Below are positions 25,762 through 33,369 of a stretch of DNA of 48,202 nt, piece after piece. Source of the stretch: Thermomicrobiales bacterium (GTDB lineage: Bacteria > Chloroflexota > Chloroflexia > Thermomicrobiales > UBA6265); NCBI GenBank assembly GCA_020432165.1, contig JAGQGU010000037.1:1-48202 (forward strand), in the 5' to 3' direction. Made by a program: the position numbers and the translations under genes. How positions within the stretch are numbered: position 1 is the stretch's first letter; every line of letters starts with the position of its first letter. The notes under the pieces are model-generated. The model had not been told where the DNA came from and ran no database searches. It saw only the letters and a program-made list of their open reading frames with translations.

Positions 25762-27354
25762 ATGTTAGCTACTTTCATCATCGGACTGCGCGAGGGTCTC
25801 GAGGCTGCGTTGATCATTGGTATCATCGCGGCCTTTCTGCGCAAAGCGGGCAAAAGCCTGGTACCGATGTGGACCGGTGTAGCGCTGGCCATCATGCTCT
25901 CGGTCGCGGTCGGTGTCACCCTCAAGCTGATCGAACGCGAACTCTCTCAATCAAAACAGGAAGCACTGGAAACGATCATCGGCGCGGTGGCGGTTGTCTT
26001 CGTTACCGGCATGATCGTGTGGATGAACGATCACGCTCGCGGCATGAAGGCAGCACTGGAACACGAAGCCGCGCATGCACTTGGCCAGGGGAGCGCTCGC
26101 TCACTCGCGATCATGGCCTTTCTGGCTGTCCTTAAGGAAGGATTCGAAACCAGCGTCTTCCTGCTCGCTACCTTCTCGGTCGCGCAATCAACCAAGCTGG
26201 CCGCCATGGGTGCGCTGCTGGGAATCGCCACTTCAGCCATTATCGGATTCGGCATTTATGTCGGCGGTATCAAGATCAATCTGGGTAAATTCTTCCGCTA
26301 CACCGGCGCCTTCCTCATCGTCGTGGCCGCCGGCCTCGCGCTTTCAGTGGTCAGAACCGCGCACGAGGCGGGCTGGATCAATGCTGGCCAGCAGAAGACG
26401 TTCGATCTCTCCTGGCTGGTTCAGCCCGGTACCGTGCAATCAGCGCTGATCACGGGTGTGCTTGGTATTCCCGCCGATCCGCGTCTGATCGAAGTCATCG
26501 CCTGGTTCGCCTATCTGATTCCGGTTTCGCTCTATGTCTACTGGCCAGCAAAGTGGCGACCGCAAGGTGCCGCTGTACCACGATTCAAATTCAGCCTGGC
26601 TGGCGTGCTGCTGGCAGTGGCACTCGGTCTCTACATTGGCTATCCCTCGCCGACCATCAATGCGGCTAATAAGCTCGATCTCGTGGCAAACGACGATCAG
26701 GTCACCTCGATCGGTACGGCCCAGCTTGTCTCCGACGCAAGTGGTATGTCCCTGCAAATCACAGAAAATGGCCAGGAACCAGAGATCATCCGTCTCGATC
26801 AACCCGGTGCAACGGTGGATATCCATAACGGTCTGGAAGCCGAGGAATGGGTCATCTCCCGCACCACGGAGGGTGAGACACAATCGATCACGTTGAACGA
26901 GCTCATCGAACTCAATGGTGGTCGCTTACCTGTCGGAGTGAACGCAAACCGCAATCCGGGGCCGTTCACCATGACACAGTCTACCGTCCATTCCACCACG
27001 GTCTGGATCTACCATGGTGTGCTTCTGGACGCGACGGATGTCTCCAAATCTATCATCGAGATCTCCGACGGCGGTCTGGATTATCCCAGAACAATCAATA
27101 CCTCTCGCGATGGCACCAGTGGTTGGGCTGTTGCGCAGGAGGATCGTGATTCTCAGGCGAAAGCCATCAACGATCTGGACCTGAGCGAGGCCGAGCATAA
27201 GCTCTGGGCACGCGACCTCCCCATCCTTCTTTCTGTTATTGCGATCGGATTCATCGTCTCTGGTGCCAGTTCCCTGGCGCACCTGCGCCGCGAACGCAAG
27301 GGTCAGCCCGATACGCATGCTCCGCCGGTCGAACCTAATGCACTCTCCGTCTGA
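25762..27354 (+). CDS. efeU: Ferrous iron permease of the FTR1/EfeU family with an inserted extracytoplasmic domain
   Basis: This 530-residue membrane protein is the iron channel of the EfeUOB system. The two FTR1 iron motifs are REGLE at residues 10-14 and the variant KEGFE at 125-129. Seven helices lie within residues 1-300. EfeU is usually about 280 residues. Here a soluble region of roughly 190 residues (about 305-490) lies before a last helix (LPILLSVIAIGFIVSGASSL) and a basic tail. Part of it (QPGATVDIHNGLEAEEWVIS) looks beta-rich and cupredoxin-like. efeO begins 83 bases downstream. Confidence 0.92.
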   Translation: MLATFIIGLREGLEAALIIGIIAAFLRKAGKSLVPMWTGVALAIMLSVAVGVTLKLIERELSQSKQEALETIIGAVAVVFVTGMIVWMNDHARGMKAALEHEAAHALGQGSARSLAIMAFLAVLKEGFETSVFLLATFSVAQSTKLAAMGALLGIATSAIIGFGIYVGGIKINLGKFFRYTGAFLIVVAAGLALSVVRTAHEAGWINAGQQKTFDLSWLVQPGTVQSALITGVLGIPADPRLIEVIAWFAYLIPVSLYVYWPAKWRPQGAAVPRFKFSLAGVLLAVALGLYIGYPSPTINAANKLDLVANDDQVTSIGTAQLVSDASGMSLQITENGQEPEIIRLDQPGATVDIHNGLEAEEWVISRTTEGETQSITLNELIELNGGRLPVGVNANRNPGPFTMTQSTVHSTTVWIYHGVLLDATDVSKSIIEISDGGLDYPRTINTSRDGTSGWAVAQEDRDSQAKAINDLDLSEAEHKLWARDLPILLSVIAIGFIVSGASSLAHLRRERKGQPDTHAPPVEPNALSV

Positions 27355-27367
27355 GTCGCTGACGGAG
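27345..27367 (+). other. Intercistronic hairpin at the efeU stop
   Basis: CTCCGTC (27345-27351) and GACGGAG (27361-27367) can pair across the efeU stop codon. There is no T-run. It may protect the upstream message end or adjust the ratio of efeU to efeOB expression. Confidence 0.35.
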
Positions 27368-27437
27368 CCTAGAGGGCACATTCTTCGTATCCCGGGAAAC
27401 GAGTCGTTTACGTGTAGTCACACAAGGAGAGAACCAC

Positions 27438-28670
27438 ATGCTACAGTCCAAAGCCAGCCGACGATATTACGGACAGATGGGCGCGAAGCTCGCCGTGGCG
27501 GCAGCACTTGCTCAGGTACCACTACGGGCCGGTGCCATGCAGGCCGATGCTACTGCCGAAAGCGGTACCACTGCTGCACAGGTAGCGATCACCTTGACTT
27601 CCGATAACGGTGGTACCTGCTCACTGGACACCAACTCTGTGCCTGCGGGTCCGATCACCTTCACGGTGACGAATGTCAGCGCTACCTCCCTGACCGAGGT
27701 AGAGTTGATCAGCAATAATCGCATCCTTGGCGAGAAGGAGAACCTGGCTCCGGGTCTGCCGGCAGTCAGCTTCACCCTGACACTTGGCGGCGGCACCTAT
27801 CAGATCTACTGCCCGGGTGCCAGCGATGAAATGCAAGACTTCGTGGTTACTGGCGAGGCCGCACCGAAGGCAGAAGGTGGCGTCACCGCCGTTCTGGAAG
27901 AGGGCACCGTTGGCTACAAGAACTATGTGGTGGGCGTGATCGATGCCATGGTCACCGCCGTGTCCACACTCAACGACAACATCGTTGCTGGCGATCTCGA
28001 GGCAGCCAAAATTCAGTACCCGCTGGCCCGCCCCTTCTACGAACGTGCTGAATCCAGTGTCGAAGGCTTCGTCATGGAAGGCTTCGATGCCACGGATAAC
28101 CTTGGCAATCTGGACTATCTCATCGATATGCGCGAATCCAATCTCGATCCGGATGCTGGCTGGCACGGTTTCCACGCCATCGAACGCGATCTCTTCGAGG
28201 GTGGCGAGATTACCGATGATACCAAGGCTCTCTCCGCCGAACTGCTGGTGAATGTGCAGTTGCTGCAAACCGTGGTGGCGGATATCGAGTTTGCGCCGGA
28301 AGATCTCGCAAACGGGGCTGCGGCCCTGCTTGAAGAGGTTCAGGCCAACAAGATCACCGGTGAAGAGGAAGCCTACAGCCACTATGATCTCATCGATTTC
28401 GCCGCCAATGTCGAAGGTGCGCAGCAGGCGTTCGCCTTCCTTGAACCCGGCATGGAGATGATCGATCAGGCGCTCACCGACCAGGTGAACACCGAGTTCG
28501 AAAACGTACTGGCACTCTTGAAAACGTATCGTGACGACAGCATTCCGGGTGGTTATATCCTCTACACCCCAGAGGTGCGAGATAGCGAGGGGCCAACCCT
28601 GAGCAAGGCCGTACAGCTGCTGCAGGAACCACTCGCCCGCATTGCGGAGAAAGTCGCCACCGCTGTATGA
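27438..28670 (+). CDS. efeO: EfeO-type periplasmic iron-binding protein, cupredoxin plus M75 domain
   Basis: This 410-residue exported protein feeds iron to EfeU. An N-terminal signal segment ends near residue 33 (LAVAAALAQVPLRAGAMQA). A cupredoxin-like domain covers about residues 45-140, with TCSLDTNSVPAGPITFTVTN and TYQIYCPG. The M75 (imelysin-like) helical domain follows and keeps the metal motif HxxE in GWHGFHAIERDLF. Length and layout match EfeO. AAGGAGAG precedes the ATG. The stop overlaps the efeB start in ATGA. Confidence 0.94.
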   Translation: MLQSKASRRYYGQMGAKLAVAAALAQVPLRAGAMQADATAESGTTAAQVAITLTSDNGGTCSLDTNSVPAGPITFTVTNVSATSLTEVELISNNRILGEKENLAPGLPAVSFTLTLGGGTYQIYCPGASDEMQDFVVTGEAAPKAEGGVTAVLEEGTVGYKNYVVGVIDAMVTAVSTLNDNIVAGDLEAAKIQYPLARPFYERAESSVEGFVMEGFDATDNLGNLDYLIDMRESNLDPDAGWHGFHAIERDLFEGGEITDDTKALSAELLVNVQLLQTVVADIEFAPEDLANGAAALLEEVQANKITGEEEAYSHYDLIDFAANVEGAQQAFAFLEPGMEMIDQALTDQVNTEFENVLALLKTYRDDSIPGGYILYTPEVRDSEGPTLSKAVQLLQEPLARIAEKVATAV

Positions 28671-29941
28671 GCAAGAACGGCTCCGGTAGCCAAAACGCAC
28701 CAGGGCGAGAAATGTCGCGTCGGGGACTGCTCCTGGGAGCAGCCTCGGCCGGCAGCATGGCATTTGACTGGAGAGCCGCAGCGGCTGCTCCGGCAGTCGC
28801 CAATCTCGAAGGTGAAGAGGATGCCATTGATCTGACGCAGAGCATCCCCTTCTACGGGACGGGTGAGCAAGCCGGCATCAGCACACCAATGCAGCGGCAC
28901 TGCGTCTATATGACCTTCGATCTCACCACCACACTGCGCAGCAATCTGCAGGTGTTATTGGCCCGCTGGTCGGCGGCGATCGCACAACTGACAGTTGGCG
29001 AAGCCATCGGTCAGATCGAGCCGACACGAGAGACCGCTGTAGGCAGTGATACCGGGGAAGCGCTCGATCTCGCCCCGGCATCGCTCACAGTGACCGTTGG
29101 CCTGGGACCGAATGTCTTTTCGGATACATTCGGTCTCGCCGAGCAATGCCCGCCGCTGCTACGGGAACTGGTGAGCCTGCCCAGCGATCGCATGGTGGCG
29201 GACATCTCCGGTGGCGATCTATCCATCCAGGCATGTGCCGATGATCCGCAAGTTGCGTATCACGCCGTGCGTAATCTCGCCCGCATTGCCAAAATCACCG
29301 GTGCAGCCATCACGAGATGGACCGTGCTCGGTTTCGGCCGAGCCTCGGCAGGGAAGGGGCAAGTTACACCCCGCAACCTGATGGGATACAAGGACGGCAC
29401 CCGTAACATCACCGAGCCAGAGGATTTCGACCAGTTTGTGTGGCTGAACTCCGGACCAGAATGGCAGCACAAGGGTACCTACCAGGTTGTGCGCAAGATT
29501 CAAATGAATATCGAGAACTGGGATGTCGATCCGGTGAGCGATCAGAATCGTATCTTCGGTCGACATAAAGTCAGCGGAGCGCCGCTAACTGGTGCCGAGG
29601 AGTTCGATACGCCCGAATTCGATCAGACCGACGAGAGTGGTCAAGCCGTGATTGATCCAGCGTCACATATCCGGTTGGCATCGTTCGAGCACAACGAAGG
29701 TGTGAAGATACTGCGCCGCGGCTACAACTATACCGACGGCATCAACCAATATGGATTCCTGGACGCTGGTTTGCTCTTTATCAGTTATCAGAATGATCCG
29801 GCGAACTTCGAGATGTTGCAGCGCAAGCTTGGTGCTTCTGACCTACTCAATGAGTACATCGCCCACATCGGCTCCGCTATCTTCTTCGTGCCTCCCGCTC
29901 CGCAAGAGGGCGGATATCTGGCTCAGGCGATGTTCGAGTAA
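28667..29941 (+). CDS. efeB: DyP-type peroxidase / deferrochelatase
   Basis: This 424-residue heme peroxidase is exported by the Tat pathway; the signal has MSRRGLLLGAASAGSMAF. The DyP motif GxxDG is in GYKDGTRNI near residue 240. The proximal heme ligand is His in ASHIRLAS near residue 333, and the distal Arg is in ILRRGYNYTDG. In EfeUOB systems it oxidises ferrous iron or assists iron release from heme; deferrochelatase activity is debated. It closes the operon. Confidence 0.94.
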   Translation: MSKNGSGSQNAPGREMSRRGLLLGAASAGSMAFDWRAAAAAPAVANLEGEEDAIDLTQSIPFYGTGEQAGISTPMQRHCVYMTFDLTTTLRSNLQVLLARWSAAIAQLTVGEAIGQIEPTRETAVGSDTGEALDLAPASLTVTVGLGPNVFSDTFGLAEQCPPLLRELVSLPSDRMVADISGGDLSIQACADDPQVAYHAVRNLARIAKITGAAITRWTVLGFGRASAGKGQVTPRNLMGYKDGTRNITEPEDFDQFVWLNSGPEWQHKGTYQVVRKIQMNIENWDVDPVSDQNRIFGRHKVSGAPLTGAEEFDTPEFDQTDESGQAVIDPASHIRLASFEHNEGVKILRRGYNYTDGINQYGFLDAGLLFISYQNDPANFEMLQRKLGASDLLNEYIAHIGSAIFFVPPAPQEGGYLAQAMFE

Positions 29942-30000
29942 GAACGGACGGACAAACGTGTTGGACACAGGTACACTCCTTGCGAGAGAGGAGAGTGCCC

Positions 30001-31008
30001 GTGCCAACCATTGCGACCGAACTGCTGCTGGATCTGGCGGAACGCTACGCTGAATCGCCGGTGCTCGTCGGCGGCGGTGAGGCTGCGCTCCCGCACGAAC
30101 TCACTAATGCGACATTTCTGCCAGTTGATATCCGCGAACGCGATGCGGCCAAAGGCACCATTATCCCCCAACCAAAATCCGAGTCGTTCGCGACTGTACT
30201 GGTTCCTGCTCCGCCGGATCGCGATCTGTTGCGGCGCTTTCTGCTGATTGCCGCAGGTGCACTGCTGCCCGACGGTAAGCTCATCGTCTGCGGAGCCAAT
30301 GCCGAAGGTGGCAAGAGCGCGATTAAGGATGCAGAAGCGCTCTTCGGCCCACCGCTCTGGGCTGGGTATCAGGCAAAGCATCGCCTCGGTATTTTCCGCA
30401 AGGGAACAATGCTGCAGCCGGAGTGGGCGAATCAGGCCGGTATCGCACCCGGAACCTGGCAAGACTTTACCGTCGAAACACCGGCGGGATCGCTGGCACT
30501 CCAGACACAGGCCGGGGTCTTTGCCGGGGCCAGGCTCGATATCGGTACCAGCTTATTGCTGGAGCATATGCACATACCGGCAGGTGCTGATGTGCTCGAT
30601 ATCGGCTGTGGTGTGGGTGTGATCGGCCTCACCGCCGCGAAAGTGGGTGCTGGCAGCATCACCATGACCGATGCCAACTTGCTGGCGGTGGAAGCCTCGC
30701 AACGTAATGTCGAACGACTCGGGATCGCGGCAGAGGTGATGGCAAGCGATGTCTTTACCCACATAGGCCACCGCCACTTCGACTTGATCCTCAGCAATCC
30801 GCCCTTTCACCGCGGCAAGAGCGTCGATCTTACCGTCGCCAATCGACTGATTGTGGAGGCACCCGGGCACCTTCGCCCCGGCGGTGCGTTGGTGGTCGTA
30901 GCGAACGCCTTCCTCAACTACGACAAAGCCATGCGCGAAGTGTTCGCTGATGTGGCGATTATCGCCAGCACGCCCCAATTCCACGTGATATGCGGGACAC
31001 GGGCCTAG
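30001..31008 (+). CDS. RsmC/RlmG-like rRNA guanine methyltransferase
   Basis: This 335-residue protein has two Rossmann domains, as in RsmC. The N-terminal one is degenerate. The C-terminal one has the SAM site VLDIGCGVGVIGL near residue 200 and the catalytic motif SNPPFH near residue 265, typical of N2-guanine methyltransferases of rRNA (m2G). The GTG start at 30001 has GGAG seven bases upstream; GTG 29995 is an alternative. A TACACT hexamer is at 29972-29977. Its stop overlaps the convergent DUF1772 gene by 4 bases. Confidence 0.82.
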   Translation: MPTIATELLLDLAERYAESPVLVGGGEAALPHELTNATFLPVDIRERDAAKGTIIPQPKSESFATVLVPAPPDRDLLRRFLLIAAGALLPDGKLIVCGANAEGGKSAIKDAEALFGPPLWAGYQAKHRLGIFRKGTMLQPEWANQAGIAPGTWQDFTVETPAGSLALQTQAGVFAGARLDIGTSLLLEHMHIPAGADVLDIGCGVGVIGLTAAKVGAGSITMTDANLLAVEASQRNVERLGIAAEVMASDVFTHIGHRHFDLILSNPPFHRGKSVDLTVANRLIVEAPGHLRPGGALVVVANAFLNYDKAMREVFADVAIIASTPQFHVICGTRA

Positions 31009-31469
31009 CTACGACTCGCCAGAGCAAGCACACTCGCGACAAATGCCACAACCGACGTCAGCGTGCGCAAACTGTTCCAGCGGACCCATGGCACTTCGAA
31101 TGCCCGCCTGGTGGCGGATGCCTCATTGATGCTTGCCTTTGCCAACGACTCGTTCAGCGGCACATTCCGACCCGCGGTGATGACAAACGTGAACGCCGAG
31201 AAAATAGCCGCAACTCCTGCCCAGATACCCGCCGGGCGCTGATCGCTCCCAAGCAACATCCAGGCAACAATGGGAGCCAGTAAAACCGGGGCAAAGAAGG
31301 GAACGATAAAGCGACGGTTCGGGAGAACGGCGTTGATCCGCAGCATGGTCTCGACGAATGTGACATCACGCACGTTGCGCAGACCGACCATGCACGAACA
31401 CCACCAGGCAAAGAAGAATCCAGCCAACAATCCTGAGGTAATGACAAGCGCCACCAAAAGTACGATCAT
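31005..31469 (-). CDS. DUF1772 membrane protein (anthrone oxygenase-like), second gene
   Basis: This 154-residue protein has four hydrophobic segments and the DUF1772 pattern: LLAGFFFAWWCSCMVGLRNV, TFVETMLRINAV, NVPLNESLA and a closing VPWVRWNSLRTL. Some family members are anthrone oxygenases; most have unknown roles. It overlaps the preceding paralogue in ATGA and is co-translated with it. The two are only moderately similar, so the duplication is probably old. Confidence 0.85.
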   Translation of the reverse strand: MIVLLVALVITSGLLAGFFFAWWCSCMVGLRNVRDVTFVETMLRINAVLPNRRFIVPFFAPVLLAPIVAWMLLGSDQRPAGIWAGVAAIFSAFTFVITAGRNVPLNESLAKASINEASATRRAFEVPWVRWNSLRTLTSVVAFVASVLALASRS

Positions 31470-32002
31470 GTTTCCTCCGCTCTCCAGGATCGATCCAGCC
31501 GACCCAACTCCCGCATGGCGCCGCCCATTGCCAGCAACGCCACCGTGTTTGCAATGGTGCGCAGATTATTCCATCGCACCCAGGGATCCTCATATTCCGC
31601 ACGGATAGCGGCGGGATTCGTCATTGCGGCGATCTCGCCGGCATCACGTAGTTCGTTGTTCAGTGGCACGCTGAACCCGAACGTGATCCCGAAAGCCGCA
31701 GCGTAGAAAACGAATGCCATCACCATCCACATTCCCGTCTTGCGCGCACCGGAGACCCAGGCAACAACGGTCGTGACACCACTCACCACCAGAGCACCAA
31801 AGAATGCTGATCCAAACCACACGTTGCGCACCGTGGCATTTATCCACTGCATCGTCTCGATAAATGTGACGTCGCTGGTCTCTCTCAACCCCACCATGAC
31901 CGAAACCGAGTAGGCGTAGAAAAAACCCGCCATCAATCCGATAAGTCCCAGCGATATCCACACGAGCAGGTTGAGTGCCCATGAAATACGGCTTGCTCTC
32001 AT
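31466..32002 (-). CDS. DUF1772 membrane protein, first gene
   Basis: This 178-residue protein has four membrane segments and the blocks LMAGFFYAYSVSVMVGLRET, TFIETMQWINATVRN, FSVPLNNELRDAG and YEDPWVRWNNLRTIAN, all aligned with the neighbouring paralogue. GGAGAAG precedes the ATG at 32002. The start is divergent from a TetR gene, with paired operators between them, so it is very likely that regulator's target. The substrate is unknown. Confidence 0.85.
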   Translation of the reverse strand: MRASRISWALNLLVWISLGLIGLMAGFFYAYSVSVMVGLRETSDVTFIETMQWINATVRNVWFGSAFFGALVVSGVTTVVAWVSGARKTGMWMVMAFVFYAAAFGITFGFSVPLNNELRDAGEIAAMTNPAAIRAEYEDPWVRWNNLRTIANTVALLAMGGAMRELGRLDRSWRAEET

Positions 32003-32024
32003 ATCTTCTCCTTCTCTACGATAT

Positions 32025-32069
32025 CCGTACCAATGAGTACGGATGCTATAATAGTACCCATGGGTACGG
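32025..32069. promoter_or_regulatory. Divergent promoter with two matching TetR operators
   Basis: Two 18-bp sites share the pattern nnGTACCmATGrGTACGG. Site 1 (32025-32042) is CCGTACCAATGAGTACGG; site 2 (32052-32069) is TAGTACCCATGGGTACGG. Their centres are 27 bp apart. A TATAAT hexamer (32047-32052) lies between them for the tetR side. On the other strand TATTAT (32053-32048) overlaps site 2. Both promoters would be covered by a bound regulator. Confidence 0.78.
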
Positions 32070-32085
32070 TTTTGACAAGGCACCA

Positions 32086-32688
32086 ATGAGAACCACGCAG
32101 ATGAAAAAACGAGACAAGCGTCGTGATGAGATTCTGGATATCGCCAAAGCGATGATGGTGAGGTTGGGTGTCGAGCAAACGACAATGCTGCGCATTGCCC
32201 AGGAGGCCGGAGCATCCAAAGAAACACTCTACAACTGGTTTGGCACCAAGACCGGCCTGATTGAAGCTCTATGCTTGCGCGAAGCGGAGATCATCAACGA
32301 CCAGCTCAGGGAAGCGCTCGGCGATGATTCACAACGTATAGAAACGGTGCTCGAGAATCTCGGTGTAGGGCTTTTACATACGCTGCTGGGCGAATGGTCG
32401 TTGGCAGTGAATCGGGCCGCCATGCAATCGCCGGAGATCGCTGAAACCGTGCTGAAGAGTGGCCGTTTCATTGTCGGACCGATGGTGGCAGAGTACCTTG
32501 AACGACAGGCTGCATCCGGCTTGATCCGTATCGAGTCTGGTGATGACGCCTTTCGCACATTGTTCGGATTGATCATGCGAGATTCTCAAATCCGGGCATT
32601 GTTCTGGAACCGCGCTGAGGATTCCGCGACATATCAGCAACGCGCGCATAACGCTGTTGCCCAGTTCCTCACCCTTGTGGCCACGTAA
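32086..32688 (+). CDS. TetR-family transcriptional regulator
   Basis: This 200-residue dimeric repressor has its DNA-binding domain at the N-terminus: RRDEILDIAKAMMVRLGVEQ, then TTMLRIAQEAGASKETLYNWF, of which the second contains the recognition helix. The remaining 140 residues are the ligand-binding domain. ATG 32086 was chosen because the domain begins there; the in-frame extension to 31975 runs through the operators. It is divergent from the DUF1772 pair and probably represses both itself and them. Confidence 0.9.
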   Translation: MRTTQMKKRDKRRDEILDIAKAMMVRLGVEQTTMLRIAQEAGASKETLYNWFGTKTGLIEALCLREAEIINDQLREALGDDSQRIETVLENLGVGLLHTLLGEWSLAVNRAAMQSPEIAETVLKSGRFIVGPMVAEYLERQAASGLIRIESGDDAFRTLFGLIMRDSQIRALFWNRAEDSATYQQRAHNAVAQFLTLVAT

Positions 32689-32705
32689 CCCTGGATTGGA
32701 TCGAT

Positions 32706-33263
32706 ATGGTGATGAAAGTAATTCTCGGTGCCGGCGCAACAACCCAGAATGGCTGGATATCAACCCAGGAAAGCGAGCTGAATCTGCTTGATCCGAACGA
32801 CTTTGATCGTATGTTCCCGGAGAAAAACGTTGATGCCTTCCTGGCAGAACACGTATGGGAGCATATGACCGAGTCCGAGGGACGGGTGGCTGCCCGCAAT
32901 TGCTTCGACTACCTAAGACCGGGAGGGTACCTTCGCTGTGCCGTGCCCGATGCCAACTTCCGCAACGAGGCGTATCAACAGATGGTGCAACTCGGTGGAC
33001 CGGGTCCGGCGGATCACCCCGCCGCGTCGCACAAGATCGTTTACGACTATCGCACGTTCGTCTCGGTCTTCGCGGATGCAGGCTTTGAGGTCGCGCTGCT
33101 GGAATACTGCGACGATGATGGCTGCTTCCACTACAGCTACTGGAATCCCGATGACGGTCGCATCGGCCGCTCCTGGCGCTTCGATACGCGGAACTCTCCA
33201 GCGCAGCTCGGTATGGTAAGCATCATTGTGGATGCAAAGAAACCGTTGATTATCCCCGTCTAG
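32706..33263 (+). CDS. COG4627-type SAM-dependent methyltransferase-like protein
   Basis: This 185-residue protein keeps the pattern of COG4627 methyltransferases: a first strand ILGAGATTQNGWIS, NVDAFLAEHVWEHMTESEG, and CFDYLRPGGYLRCAVPDANF. The SAM-binding glycine loop is reduced to GAG. The C-terminal third contains SHKIVYDYRTFVSVFADAGF. The substrate is unknown. It starts 17 bases after the TetR gene and may be co-transcribed with it. Confidence 0.7.
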   Translation: MVMKVILGAGATTQNGWISTQESELNLLDPNDFDRMFPEKNVDAFLAEHVWEHMTESEGRVAARNCFDYLRPGGYLRCAVPDANFRNEAYQQMVQLGGPGPADHPAASHKIVYDYRTFVSVFADAGFEVALLEYCDDDGCFHYSYWNPDDGRIGRSWRFDTRNSPAQLGMVSIIVDAKKPLIIPV

Positions 33264-33369
33264 TCAGCGAGATCGTCACGCTCAATCGATCGCGATGTAC
33301 TATGGAACGCGACGCCGTCTCCGATTCGACGCCAATCTACGAAATCTCTGAAATCCTTCAGGAGTATCC

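Noticed and set aside
27621-28763. A 380-codon minus-strand frame opposite efeO
   Set aside because: EfeO and the operon context are unambiguous; the frame has no homology that I recognise.
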